Below are positions 33,249-46,868 of a DNA stretch of 64,000 nucleotides, piece after piece; positions within the stretch are counted from its first letter, which is position 1; every line of letters starts with the position of its first letter. The DNA is from Anas platyrhynchos. Its lineage: Eukaryota; Chordata; Aves; Anseriformes; Anatidae. The stretch spans positions 25,229,501-25,293,500 of the forward strand of contig NC_092599.1 in assembly GCF_047663525.1 (NCBI RefSeq), read 5' to 3'. Both the position numbers and the translations under genes were made by a program. Below the pieces are notes generated by a model. That model was not told the DNA's origin. It did not search any database and worked only from the letters and a program-made list of their open reading frames with translations.

Positions 33249-34403
33249 GTAAGAGGCGTTACTCTCTGAAACTCAGCATAAACATGACTGTCTGTACCAG
33301 AGGTTCTTCTAGAAATACTTCGTATTGCAGTAAGAGACAGATAGCAACACTGAACAGCTAGTATGGCCCTAATCACTCCAAAAGAGGAGTGAATATGTAA
33401 GGAGTTTCAATTTATGCTGTAACATGTTGCTGAGAAGCAGTATTGTTATGCTTGGTTCTTAAGAATCTATCACATACTTCCCTACTTCTATCCTTTCTGT
33501 GTTCTCTAGTCTGTTCTGATCCATTTTCATTTGCTGCTGCCTGTTTAGCTCTTTGTGTTTGGACATCGGTAAGCGTCAATGGGAAGGCAGGTCTGTCTTC
33601 CTATGTGACCTATGAATACAGGCTCCGAATATGTTTCTAACCACCTAAGAATGAATTCAGCTCTGTAATAATGGCAGTGTCGGACTAATACTGGTTTGGA
33701 ACAATGGGCAGTAATGTTTGTGTTATCGTCATTTGTGCCAAAGATGTACACTTGGGTCTTCAAGACAGAACAAGGGAGGACCAGGAATGACAAAAAGGAA
33801 TTTGCATTGGGGCTATATGGGTGCTCACGCTCATTGCTAATGTAGTCGGTTAGGTAGGACTAAATATTCGAGCAAGAGGCGTATCTATTAGTATTTTTAG
33901 AGTCGAGTGTGAGGCAGCCTTTATCAGAAATGAAAGTGCTCAGGTTCCCTAAATGGTGGACTGGCTTCTCTTTATTCTAAACTAAATTCTTAACAGAGAA
34001 ACTGTGACTATTGTACATCAACTCTCATTGTATACAACTAAATTCCTCTTAATTTACTCAGTAGCAATTTGTTAAATTGCAGTTCTGAAGTGTTTCACTC
34101 AACGGGAAATAGGAGAGGTCCGGGTCTATTCAGCAGTTAATCACTTTCCTGAAGCCATAACAAAAAGGAAACTTTGGCTACCTCATGTTTCAGTCCGTGC
34201 ATAGATTGATTCAAACAAGTCATGGAACAAAACTTTGAGCATTTCTCCGTAATTCTTTAGGAGATTACTTTTTCATTTCAATATGTCTTGCTTTATGCTG
34301 GTCGCTGTAAACGCTTAAAATACACTTTCGCTGGTTTGGATAAGCAGTCTTTATTTATTTAAGACTACATTTTTAATGTAAAGTGTGTTCTTTTTCTCCA
34401 CAG
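30550..34403 (+). other. Introns 2-5 of the chimeric gene
   Basis: These introns surround exons at 31067, 32155 and 33191. They are AT-rich. A poly(T) run of about 35 lies at 30809-30842. No further exon of RANBP2 or CCDC138 was recognised. If the missing RANBP2 exons existed here, their highly conserved protein should have been visible. Confidence 0.65.
33191..33248 (+). other. Fused exon: start of one RANBP2 exon joined to the end of a later one
   Basis: The 58-nt exon reads EQLLDCK, which follows YKLK in RANBP2 as it should, then [13 protein letters not shown]. The second part matches a RANBP2 segment roughly 250-300 residues further on, around a conserved YDVG. Both outer splice sites are intact (tcaatag acceptor, gtaaga donor) and the frame is kept. 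A genomic deletion running from inside one exon into another gives exactly this. Assignment of the second half rests on a short motif. Confidence 0.65.
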
Positions 34404-35411
34404 ATAACACCTTACCATCCCATTTGGGTAAAAGTCAGAGTAATAGCGAACTGCAAGTCGCCCGTCAGAATCTCCAGGTAGGAACTGTAATGGCCTCAGA
34501 CATTTTGTAATGATCAGTAATGTTACAAAGATTCTCACTTTTGACAGAGAATTCAGAAATTACTAACTATATCACTGTCATCATCCACCTCTTCCCCTAA
34601 ATTAGTTCACTGACTTGGTAATGACATGGGTAGTGGTTAGATCAGATATTTGCTCTGCTGAAGGGAGTTTGAACACAGTGCTATTATTCCAAGAGTTGTG
34701 TCTTGTGATGCGGTGTTGGCATGGAGAGAAACACCTGCAAGCACTGCTTTTCCTGACAGCACCTGAAACTATGCTCTTCACTCTGGGCATTCAAGAGCAC
34801 TTGCCCTCTTGACTTGATCTTCTGTGAAGACCATCCCTTCTGCCTTTACTTTTCTGCTGCTGGTGACTCCCAATAGTTTATCCACCAGCAGGCTTGGGCC
34901 ACTAACTAAGGAGCTCCCAAACCTGCATTGGTTTTATTCTGTAACAGCTTCTGTGCTTCTGCTAGATTTCCTGCTGGGACTGTCTTTTGCACCATCCAAG
35001 ATGAAAAGAATTGTGCGTATCTTTTTTCTCACCACTTTCCTAGAGGTGCTTTCCACTAACTGAAGAAACAATACAGCAATCTAGTGTTTAGGGCACTGGA
35101 CTCTTTTGTCTTACAGATAATAGCATTATCCAAAACTTCTGGAAACAAAATCCTACTTTTAATTGTCTATGCTGTTACTTGAACAGCCATGCAGAGTTGA
35201 ATTCTGCATTTTGGAAGGCCAAGCAGTCCTGCCGCAAATCCAATTGAATGTAGATGGCCATTAGGATACTTCTAATTAGTCAGCTATTGTGTAACACTAT
35301 AATTAAAAACAAAACCTAAGCATATCTGCAGAGGAAAGAATTCTAGTTCACTATAAATCGGTAATTTCATGTGTTTCGAAGGCGTTTCAACATTTTTTTT
35401 CCTTGGTATAG

Positions 35412-35570
35412 AGGGAGCGTTCAGCACAGGAGAAATATGCACTGGAACTTGAGAGACGAGAACGTGCTCTAGTTGAGCGAGAAGAATTGCTTCACAGATG
35501 TGAAGCAGCTTTCGCTGCAATAAAAGATGCTGATGAAGACGTTTAGGCAGTACTTGGAACTATGAAAAAG
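35412..35570 (+). pseudogene. CCDC138 coiled-coil exon carrying the TAG stop
   Basis: The exon has a good acceptor (ttggtatag) and donor (gtacaa). It codes for a heptad-rich segment. In the correct frame GAC GTT is followed by TAG (35544-35546) and then an open GCA GTA CTT to the exon end. One change from CAG would explain it. The alternative that splicing uses GTTTAG at 35541 as a donor is weak. Confidence 0.8.
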
Positions 35571-37390
35571 GTACAACAACTTACTTAATGATTCTTATTG
35601 CTCCCCATGCATTTTAACTTGCTTGTAGTTTTCTTAAGCCATCATATGTTTGCTGGATATAATGCTTATTTCTTTAAAGTGTTTGAAACCCCCAAATGAA
35701 AGATTTAGCATAAAAAGTGCCAAACTGTTGTTAGTGAGTTTGGTGTGGTTTCCAGTTCAGAATGGTGCAATGAATTGTGGGATGTGTAGGTACAGATTAC
35801 TGTTGAAATTTGGGAAAACTAGATTAAAATGAAGCAGTTAACCACTGGGTTAGAGAGGTCAGTAAGACTGGTGCTTCCAGTATTTGCAGGTCTTCGGAAC
35901 AGACTAGACAAACATTTGGCAGGAATGAAGTGATGCACTTTATTATGATACAGATGGTACCCGATTTGATAATGGAATTGGATGGTTTAGACATCCTGGC
36001 ACCACCTACAACAGCCCTGTGGTCTGTGAAATTATTGCCAAATCCCTGAAGAACTGTGAAATTATTGTCAAAACCCCAAATATGCAAGCCTTATAAAGCA
36101 TTGTGTAATGTGGTTTGGAGAAATTGAGAATATTAATTCTTTTTTTTTTCCTCTCAAAACCTTTCACTTATAATTCTGCTGTCCCTGACTGTTTTGAAAG
36201 TTTACGGTCAATTTCAAGCCACCTTGCTCCTGTTCCATCCCAAGCTGGGCAAGCTTTTCCTAGGCTTGGTTAACTCTAAAGGTTTGGCCTTTTCAATGGA
36301 AGTAATTGAGCACTCCGTTTGGAGCCTATCTGTAGCATTTTCTTTGTTGATGAGATCATTTCTATATTTACTGCTTAAGTCCTTTTTGCAGCATGATAAC
36401 AGTCTGAGAGTGAGGCTTAAGAAAATGTAGTGGATGGTTGAATTCCTAGTGCAGAAGACAACACTTCTGAACAAAAAGCTATTTTCACATAGAAGATTCT
36501 CACGGTTTCTGAGAAATGGAATGTTATTTTCTGAAAACATTTGTTTTATACTCGGCTTCAAAGCCTCAGTATTGTTTTTTTTTTCAGAATCTGCTGGAAA
36601 ATATTTAATTATATTTCAAATTTCCAGTGAAGGGGAAAAAAGACATATTCCTTGGTTTCTTTTTCAAGGCACACAGGTTTTTGACTGTTACAAGTAATTG
36701 TCGCTTCAATTTTCCTTTGTTGCGGTTTCTTTTGTCTGTTTTTGCTTATATTTTAATGGTATGTACTGGTATTAAATTATATTATGGACTAATAATAATA
36801 ACAAATATTAAAAGATTACTATCTTGAGTTTCACAATTATTTTTTTCCAATTCGATGAAATGTAGCACGTATTGGATACATTCCTGGACATTGCAGGACA
36901 GGTGTTTAAGTACAGGTGAACTAAAGCGTCTTAACTATCAGCAGTGAATAGTTAGAATATTTGAAAGATTCAAAAAAAGGGAGAATTGGGCATATTTGTG
37001 GTTAAAATGGATGCTAAAAAAAAAAAAGAGCTAAGTGTAAACAAAAGCTTTGACATTTGTTTTCATTCACAATTCTTTCCCACACCTGACTTAACTGAGG
37101 AATGTACAAGAGGATCAATGAGAAGATCTAGGTATTTTCTGAAAAAAAAAAAAACAAGATCCATAGGCTGTACACCATGGCTCCCATTTTCTTTATATTT
37201 CTTCTTAATATGTGGTGTGGATGTTGCTTTCTTCACTACTGGTGGTATGTGCAGATTGGACCATGAAGAATTACAAATTTGATCTTTGAAAGTTTGTCCT
37301 GTTTTTTAACACTGAAATGGAACTTAGTTGAGAATTATTTCTAAAAAGACTCTCTTGTTAATCACGTTTTAAAATTTGATATTTCTCTAG

Positions 37391-37510
37391 CAGCATGAGA
37401 CAAAAATGAGCCAACTGAGAGAAACCTTGAGAAAAATGACTGATGAAAATAACGAACTGAGGTCATCGCTTAACTCTCTGAGGGAAAATAACGAATTGCT
37501 AAAAACCCAG
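37391..37510 (+). pseudogene. CCDC138 coiled-coil exon with GC donor
   Basis: Forty codons of coiled coil (MSQLRETLRKMTDENNELR). The acceptor is a tandem ctctagcag, so CAG may be included or skipped. The donor reads CAG|GCAAGA, a GC-AG type splice site, which is the accepted minor form. Confidence 0.75.
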
Positions 37511-38680
37511 GCAAGATTAATTATTTCCTGTTACTAGCTTTACGAGTTACAGTCAAGTAGTCAAGCAGTACAGTCAAGTTTGTAAGTAGCTTTGCAAGTT
37601 ACAGTCAACAATTTTAAATGTTTGAACAAGTTGTTTGCAAAATTGCTGATTTTGTTTCTTTAAGACAAGAATTGTGTGAATGGTTGTAAATACTTTCTGC
37701 TTCGTTTTCTAGTACATGAAATTTAGTCTCTCAGAGCTTTTGCAGTATTAAAGACTTTAGAGTTAGTTATTTTTGAAAGTGTTAATTAAAGGAGTATTTT
37801 CTCTGTTCTTAAAGGCACGCTGAGACAGTGGTTCACAAGAATACAACGTTAAAGTTTTCTTCTCACTTGACTTAAATCTGACCTAAGTGCTGACAAGCAA
37901 ATTGCTGCCTAAACTCTTTTGACCGTTGCTCCTTCAGTGAATTGCAGTTCTGATGGTCTTGAGTATGATTAAAATCATCTGCTTCCTAGTCTCAGTAAAA
38001 TCTTTCTTTCTCTTTCTCTTTTGTGCAAACTGAAGTATTCATAGAGGACTTACATGATGATCAGGATGCTTGTTGTATCCATAGAGTATGCTACTTATAT
38101 TTAAATGGTGGTTATAGTTTGCCCCATATTCTTTTCTCACAGTCGCAAGTGATATATGAGCAGTATCAGTAGTTAGAATTCTGAGTGAAGAGAAGAACAG
38201 TTGTCTGAAGGTAGATACAAGAAAACTTGTGAAGGTTTTAGAGAGATGTTCGTGTAGTTTGTCTTCAGGAACGTCTGGATACCTTTCACAGAGCTTTTCT
38301 GTACAGTTGTAGCAGAGGGACAGAATGACAATTTCACGAAATCTTTATTCTTCCAACAATGCTAGTTACACAGTTAAAATTTAGCCTAAGTAGATTGTAT
38401 GAAAGAAAGCAAAGGAGTGTATTAAATGTATTAAAATGAGGATCATGCACAGATCATTAAATATTTTCTTTCTCCTATGATCCATTTAGTTAGAATTATA
38501 AAATAGAGTGATTTTGTATGTGAAAATCTCTTCCCAAGGCTTTCATAAACATTTGTTTAAGCACAAAATAAAGCATGTGCGTATTACTAATGTACTCGTA
38601 TATTTTAGTCTATTGGTATTGTGGTTTAGAAAATCATAGACTTGAAAACTGAAATAACTGATGTTGTGGATGTGTTACAG
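37511..38680 (+). other. Intron where one or two CCDC138 exons are expected
   Basis: Known CCDC138 proteins have about 50 more coiled-coil residues between the flanking exons. I find no good exon. A weak candidate follows ttgtcttcag at 38263 (ERLDTFHR), but it soon meets a stop. Either the exons are lost or diverged beyond recognition. Confidence 0.4.
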
Positions 38681-40884
38681 TTACTACGGATTTCAAAAGT
38701 TTACGACCCCTTAACTATTCTTATGGACTGGATCTCAGACCAACACCTTAGCAAAATAGAAATACAAGAAGAGAGAGAGGGCAGTGAGAAACCTCAGTGT
38801 GCTAAAGAAAACTACACTCTAGAAAATTGTATGAAGGTAAAGGCATTTGAATTTGTTTAAGTTGAAATGTTAAGATTCTTTGTATTATTTCTGAGTGTAA
38901 CAGGTCTGCCTGTTTTACACACGCTTTGAATACATGAATTAAAAGAAAACAGCAGTTAATCCATCAGTATTAATTCCAACAGTGAGATGTAATAGATAAT
39001 TTTTCATACAGATATTTATACAGATCATTTTTAAGGAAATGTGTAGTGTGCAGTCTGACCTTGAGATTCCACCTGTCTTTCTATTTTAAGTCACCTTTCT
39101 CAGCTGATAATTTATCTCGTGTTTTATCTGTAATACTGTATGTAATTCCTTTTTCCTAAGGAGATACACACGTCTAATTTAAAGTATTTTAGTGCTGATA
39201 CTAGGTATTAAAAGTTCAAGTTATGTCTTATAAAAGATGATACCGTGCTATACTTGTAACGCTTTTTTGGGATACCGAGGCTTGGAAATCAGTGAAGCGT
39301 TCAGGAAATCTGCTTTTTCTGTTTGTTTGTTTGTTTGTTTGTTTGTTTAATTATTATTCTATCTAAAATTTGTAGCCCTTGGTATTAGACTTCAGAGCTT
39401 GAGCTCACACAATGTCTTTCCACTTTTTGTGTAAACCTGTGTAAAATGTAAATTCAGTATATAATTCTGTTACCTGTACCAGATCTGCCCAGTGAGTATT
39501 TGTACATGTAGTCTGTTAAACTCCGGGAATACGTTGATTTTAGTTTGGTTTAGTTTTGCTTAGTTTGCTTTTTACTTGTGGTTAGCTTGTACTGTAAGTT
39601 CGTATACTGCACGTAACTTTGCCATTCTGTATTTTTACAGCTTTTGCCTATGGTCACTGGACAGCTCCAGTGGATGCCATTTGTGGATCCTAAACTACAT
39701 ATGTCTGTGATTCAATTTATCTACTGGTCTCTAAGGCAGATAGACACTGGTAGTCAGGTAAATTCCCAGGAGATATTTTGTATTATAAATGAGTATGAAA
39801 AGTAGATATTTTCAGGGAGTATATATAAAAGAAACTTTGCTGTCTTTGCAAAGCATACATGCCTACCACAGATACATAGCAAATGAAAAACTAATTCTCA
39901 CCAAATTAACTTTCTCACATTCGTTGTAATATTTTGCACCGTGTCTGTAAACATATTTTTGCACACATATGTGATCTTTGTTGCAGTAGTGTGTAGCATC
40001 TCAGAAATGGTATTTTCCATATGTGCTTACAAAACTTGTGAACTAGGAAAAGAAATATATTTTTGTTCGCTTTATGCATGAGATTTGTTGAAATTGATGG
40101 CAACGTGTGGCAAAGTAGCAAAGGTATTTTGATTTCTTTGTTCTCTACTCAGTGTCTAACTGAATAGAACTAAGCTGGTGGTTCCAGTGCTAATGAGAAG
40201 GTATTTTAAATGAGCTTGTTATTAAGTTTGATTCTGAAGTAATATTTCTGCACCGGTTTTTGAAAAGTCCAATACATCTTACCTGTACAGTATTCTTAAG
40301 GGTCATGTTTAGACCTTAGTTCTGTAAACGCTTTTGTAGGACCTAGCTTCAGGCATCTTCACAAAAGAGGGTAGTGTAGTAGGCAGCACTGATTAAAGCT
40401 GAGTTTGAACTGACTTTATTCTGGAACCAGAGGCAAATTAAATAATGTCAGCATATCAGGGGCCCTGACTACCTTGTTTCTTTGTGAAGTGTGTGTTGAC
40501 TAGGCCCTGTGCTAATGTTGTTCAACTGCTTGTGGAACGCAAAGTAGTATCCCATGTACAGACTATATTGCAATACACGGTCACGACATCTGCTATTTAA
40601 TATTTAATCCTTAGGGGAACATACGTACTTAGCAGACAGGATTTTCATGTATTTTAATGTTTACGCTAAATGTGCACGTTGTTTGAAACAGGATGCAAGC
40701 ATGACAGCAACAATGGAGAGACTTGCAGAAGTTATTCTCAAAGGCGCAGTACAAAAGGGAAGCATGCAAAAATGGACTAAAAAGTCTACACGGAGTAAAC
40801 CAAAAGCTGCACATTTCTTTAAAAGCTCCTCTATGCCTTTGAGGTTTCTGTCAACTTTGGTTGTGCTTAGAACAGCAAAACGAA

Positions 40885-43800
40885 GTAAGTTCTGGTTTTT
40901 ATTATGTCTTTTTTAAATTATCTTTTTCTTTTTCTTTTTTTTTTTTTTTTTAAATCTTATTTTCAGGTATGTGCCCAGACAAAAAAACAAATGTACAAAA
41001 TGCAGCAGTTCAATGATACTGTAGCATCTGTAATGCTTTAGTAGTAAAGGATGTTTTATTTGAATTTTACCACCTGATCAAGCATAATATAGGGAAGCAA
41101 GTATGAACCTTGCTATTATTCATGTCATAATTTGTGTGGTCATTTTAATATGCTTTATTTATGTCGGTGAGATCAACGTATTTTGTGACAAAGGGGAAAA
41201 GAGATGTTGGTAATTCTCTCAAGCAATCACCGTAGCAGTGATTTGTTTGTCAAGATCTGCACTGCATATAATGGTACAGCTAATTGCTCCTCAGTAAACT
41301 GAAATCAGTAGCAAATTCAGAACAGTTCTAGAATTTCATTGCTTTGTCAAAGTTTAATGTAAAGCTCATACTCTATCTAGCTCTTACCTCTCTGCTGTCT
41401 CCCCTTTTCTCCTACCAAGTCTGTCACTGCAAGTGGCTACCCATAAACATTATCAGCATTGAAGAATGCTACCATATGCTGATGCAGTATAGTAATGTAT
41501 TTTGTTAACAGGCAAAAGCAAACGAGGTCGTACTTGTCTGGAGATATCGCAGTTCTTAGTGACTTTTGCTTCAGTTCATGAGAGTTACTCCACTTGTGCA
41601 ATTTCCAGGATGCCGTAGTATCTCTTCTCAGCAGCAGTTTCTTTAAAAACAAACAGGGCCTGAAAAGACAAAAAACGTTTTCTTTGAAGTGATGACAAAA
41701 ATACTGACCTGTGCAGTATTTATACTGGTAGTACTTAGAATAAGTAGGATTTAAACATTCTGGAAGACCACCCTGTCACCATTAATAAACAAATACAGTA
41801 TTTCAGCTGTTGGAGGGAAGAATCAGTGTATTTTCAATTTCAGTATCATATAGTTTCAGTCAGAATATTTTGGTGAAGCATGATTACCCTGAAATTGAAA
41901 CTCACATTTCTAGAAATGTTTGATGAAAATGATGCAAATGAATTACAATACAAAAAAAGTACTTATTGCAGAGATTAACTATAAGCAGATGAAAGCTGTT
42001 GATCAGAATGAATCAGTTTAGCTTCTCATGGTCGGTTTTTACTGCGAGCCTATAGAACATGGAAAAAAATTACCTGTTAAATTTATGTTGAAACTTACCG
42101 TGTATGAATTTTCATCACTGACCACATGTCTAATGATCTAGCGATGACAAAGCAGCACATTCAGTTTAAACATATATATCCTGTTCCCTTCAAGATGCTA
42201 ATATCCAGCAGATGGCACTGTAATTAAACTTTTGCTATGTGATAAATTTTCCCCTTACTCTTAATTTTCTGTGCTCCAGATGATCAATGCTATTCCAAGA
42301 TATTGAGGAAGATTTGACATCATGAAATTAAGAAAACTGAATTGATTCACTTAATCTAAATTCTCTGAATAATTTAGTGTTCTCCAAAATGGATGCATAT
42401 ATAACGTGGATGCATATATAACTTAAACTACAGCTTTTTATGGAAAGGAATGTGAATAGTTGCTGTCATGGCAGTAATTGCAGTTATTCAGATGAATGAG
42501 CCTTTTACTCCTTTATTAGAGGCTTCCCAGATGTTGAAACCAATATAGTCCCAAACTATGCAGCTTGTGATTTCTTTTCTCTCTTAAGGAAGAGATTAGA
42601 AAGGTGTTATATTTGCAAATATATTTTGCTCAATTTGTGAGTTGTAACTTGTCTTTTTTTCCACTCACAACAATTTTTGTAAGGAATAAAAATAGGCAGA
42701 AGATGCATTTAAACAAATAAGTAAATTAATATTTTCAGCCATTTTTTTTTTTTTAATTAGTATATATCTGCAACAGTAACTCTTAGGATAAATATTCATG
42801 TATTTGTGATCATCTAATGGAACTGTGATTACATAATTTTTATTCCCTGTTTTCTGTTATCTTTCAGTGAATTACCTGACTCAGGCATTTCGTTCCCTTT
42901 GCGTGGACTTGAAGACAGATGAAGGAAAGATCTTATTTTTGCAATACCGATGTGTGCCTATCATACTAAGCCACTTAACTATATCCAAAAAATGTCTCCT
43001 TTTTATTGCACTTAATGCATTAGTTGAGATGGCCATGAACAACGATAAAAGTGAGTAATTGAAAAAAATACATACAAAGTTATGATGAAAGTAGGTGAGG
43101 TAAGCATAAATACCAAATCAAAAATAACGTGCTGCTTCTCTATAAATAACCTGATCTAGCATTAGCATTCATTTGTGTCATTTAAATTCATTAGAGATAT
43201 AAAGTATGTTTCTGAATTGTCCGTCTCTTCTCACTGTCAGCATCCAAGCTTTACATCTTGTCCTGGTTGCTTTCTTAGTGGTGTGATTTTTTTTGATGTT
43301 TAGTTTAGCTTTTCTGTTTATTCCACTGGTTTACCTTGCTGATGTTTTGCCAATGAGTAATTTTCTTTTGAAGTAAGGCTGTGCCAGGGCAGCCATTTCA
43401 TGAAATCCTGTTAGCAGGTGGAGATAAAATAAATAAATAAATAAATAAATAAACTTTTATCTTTTTTTACCCCCCTAATGTGAACAGCTCACCCCTAGCC
43501 ATTTTTCACTTTAAAGTAATTGGAAATGGCACATCTGTAAGGGATGGTTATGTTTCAATGAGTTGTACTGTGGTGTGGTCCTATAAAAGGGTTAATAGTC
43601 TCCTTCACAGTGGTTTTCCAGGTGACACAGGCAAAGAATCAGTTGATAACAATCTGGATGAACACACAAGTAGTGAGCCATTCCAGTGTCATGTGGAACA
43701 ATCCTTGTTAATTTTCTTAAAATAAAAAGTATTCATTGTTTTTTGGAACAGAAAAGGGAAGGAGAAGGGACTGCTGCTATTTGTGAAATGTATATTGTTG

Positions 43801-46800
43801 GCTTGGGGTATTTTGTTACCATGTACTATAGGGGCAAAAACAGAAAGCGTGTTTGACTTGGGATGGAACAACGTTGAGTTAGAAGGCATTTTGTAGTGAG
43901 ATAAGTGGCAGAAAGATTTACCTGATGTTGTTTTCATCCTTTCAGACCGTGTGGTTAGTTTATCTATTTGTTTTTTTTACACTAAAGTATTTCTAATCAT
44001 CATAATTTTGATCGGTATAGTAACTGGGAAAGAAAAACCTAAGCAGGGTTGATGGTATCTGACATTACTTTGAAGAAAAATTCCACTAACAGTACATGTT
44101 CTGTTATCTAGTAGTAGTCATTTCGATCTGCTGGATGCCTAGATTTGGAAGAATAATGGAGATAAATTGTGACAAGTTCACATTTTGCCATGTTGCTTGT
44201 AACCTTGTTGCATGTCAAATGTAACCGTTCAGGTATTGGTACCATCTGTTTCCTATCTATACCTAGTATCTTAATGACAAATTAGAATTAATAGTCTTAT
44301 TGCTGTTCATCTTTATTGGCACGCAGCTTTTCATGTACCCCATCCCTGTTTGGTTCAGGTGTTTCACATCCAGAATCCTGTCAGTCTGTCTTGTTATAAA
44401 GGTAGTTCCTGGCCTCCAAGGTGTAGGTTTTTGTTCTGGTCTTTTCTGATCTTTGTAAACTTCTGTTCAGTCCAACTTAGTTCTGTGACATAAGGAATCC
44501 TGTTCTATTTTTAACCTTTTTTATTGCTTTTTTTTGTGTGTGTATGTTTGTGATGGTCATTTAAGAATGAGGGTGGCCTCCCGTACATCCTGTGTCATAG
44601 CTGCGTGAAGGTCTTGCACATCTAGGAAGCTGAAGAACAATTGATACCATCCTGAGGTCAACATGTACTGGGTGATGGGCTGGACCTGTCCTTGGGCTCT
44701 CTTAACTCGGGGTCACCCACGAAGGCATCCACACTCGAGGGGCCTTGCACTGACTGTTACCTCGCCTGCCCTCCGTTGTGCTATAACCACTGGCTCTTAG
44801 CAGGCCCAGCTGTTGACGACGAGAATCAGTTAAACTCAGCAAATGGTTCCAATCTTGCCAGTGACTGTGTAAGAGACAGCAGCTCATCAGCAAGCTGTTC
44901 AGTGTAGTTACTGGTTCTTTTTCTGTGGTCCTTATGTAACTTTTCCACGAGCTAACTCTCCATCACTCTGTTGGGTTGGTCCGCTCTCCTGGCAGATCCA
45001 CATGCAATTAGAAACGAGGCAAAACCGTAATGGTTAATTTGTTAAAACATGAACTTCAAGCTGGTGTTCCTGACAGTCTTCATTTTCTGAGGTGACAGAG
45101 CTTTAGCTATAAAACAGAAATTTCTGAATGACAATAGCTGGTGAGACTTGATGCTGTGAGTGACTGATCACTTTGAGGGTAAATTTCAGATGAGTTCTGT
45201 CAACAGTGATAAATTGCTCATTGTTCATTACAGTCTACCAATGAAGTTAAGTTAATGTAACTACCAAATGCTGCAATTTTTTATGGCTCCTATGGGAGGC
45301 TTTTGCAGATTATTTAAAATTGTGTCAAATCCTGACCGGATAGATTCCAAGTTAGTTTTTCTACAGTAGTTAATAAAAACAAAATCTGTGCAGAGATGAT
45401 GCAGAAAAATATGTAAAAATACACAGTTTTTATTCTTCTAGTTCATCAGATAGACAGGCATTTAAATTATATGCTTATTTTGTACATTTGTGATGATTTA
45501 AAATCTATTCTGCAAAAGCTTATTTGAAATGAATATATAAAATGAATAGATAAACAATGTAGGAAAAATCTCTTTAAATGCATGTCTTTATCAGTTTGCT
45601 TTCATGTGATTGAACTTTGTGAAACTTGAGGTATTATTTCCACTTTGGCTCTTCTGCTTTATGGTAAAATTCCCTCAGCGTATTTTTTATGTTGTTTTAT
45701 AAACCTCTCAGTTAAAACATTTTACAGTGTATCTGTATGTATATGTGTGTGTATATATATTAATAAATTTTTTTTAAGATACCTTAAGACCGGTATTTTT
45801 AATAATAAAATAATACAGTATTATTGAGACCAGTAAGAACAAGCCAGCAAAGAAATGGCCAAGTAAGCAGAATATGGTATTTGTTTACACCTACAAAAAG
45901 GAATTTAAGGCATTTTTGGATATTTAAGGATATTTATAGGAATAAATTGTAGGACCTCCTTCTTCTACAGTAAAAGTAGAATAATATTACAATAACTATT
46001 AATTTAATGGCATATTCGAAGTAACTATATCCTGGGGCATACCAAGTGTGTTTATACGCTAAGGGCAGAGTGCAGTGAATAGTGACTTGTTTTGTTGGAT
46101 TCCTAACAAATGTGTTCAGTTCTGTGACCTATTAAATCGGTACTTATGTTCTTTATGGTGTTGCTCTAAATCAGCCTGTACTATTAGAATCAAGAGTGAA
46201 ATAACACAAGGGAACAGATTTTGCTTTATTCTGAATTGACTAAGTTTTGGGGAGCAGGATAAATAGAAAAGATTATACTATATGGCCATGTTTAAAAATT
46301 ATCCAGCATTTTACAGGAATTGTTTTGATATTCAGGTGTTCTTATCCAACTCTGACCTCTCAATTACGATTCTGCCTGTCTTGAAACGGTACGGTGACAG
46401 TTTTGATAATGAAAAGCTGTCTAGTCATCAGTGTCTACATGTACTATTTCCGTACGTCATTTTGCAGCAGCTTAAAATATTTCCTTGTCAGTTTTTTTAG
46501 CATAGCTTAGTGTTCTCCTCATGTCATCATAAGAAAAGGAGCATTGAATAAACATGTTGAAGATGAGATTTTTTTATCTGAGTTTAAAATTGCTCAGTGT
46601 CCTGTTTTCCTTTGTTCTCAAGGGAATAGGCCTTGTTTTAATACCACAAGTGCTGGTAATATCAGAATTCTTAGGAACTTGGGTGAGTTTTGTTCGCGGT
46701 TTTACCTGATTTTTGCATCACATGCCTAGAATATACCCAGTTAGTACATTGTTCTCATGGTTGCACAGCATGAGGCGCATATAAAACCCTCAAAAGCTAT

Positions 46801-46868
46801 AAATCAATGATTTAGTTTTCCATGAGCCAAGTGCTGTGATTAAACTTTTTAACTATTTTCTTTTACAG
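40885..46868 (+). other. Long introns of the CCDC138 part
   Basis: These hold the exon 42868-43050 and otherwise AT-rich sequence. Poly(T) lies at about 40929-40951 and (ATAA)n at 43424-43454. Near 44570-44920 the composition is more GC-rich with a 71-codon open frame of no known match. No RNA gene or transposon recognised. Confidence 0.55.

Noticed and set aside
38263-38330. Possible missing CCDC138 exon (ERLDTFHR)
   Set aside because: Only a handful of residues fit and a stop follows; the acceptor alone is not convincing.
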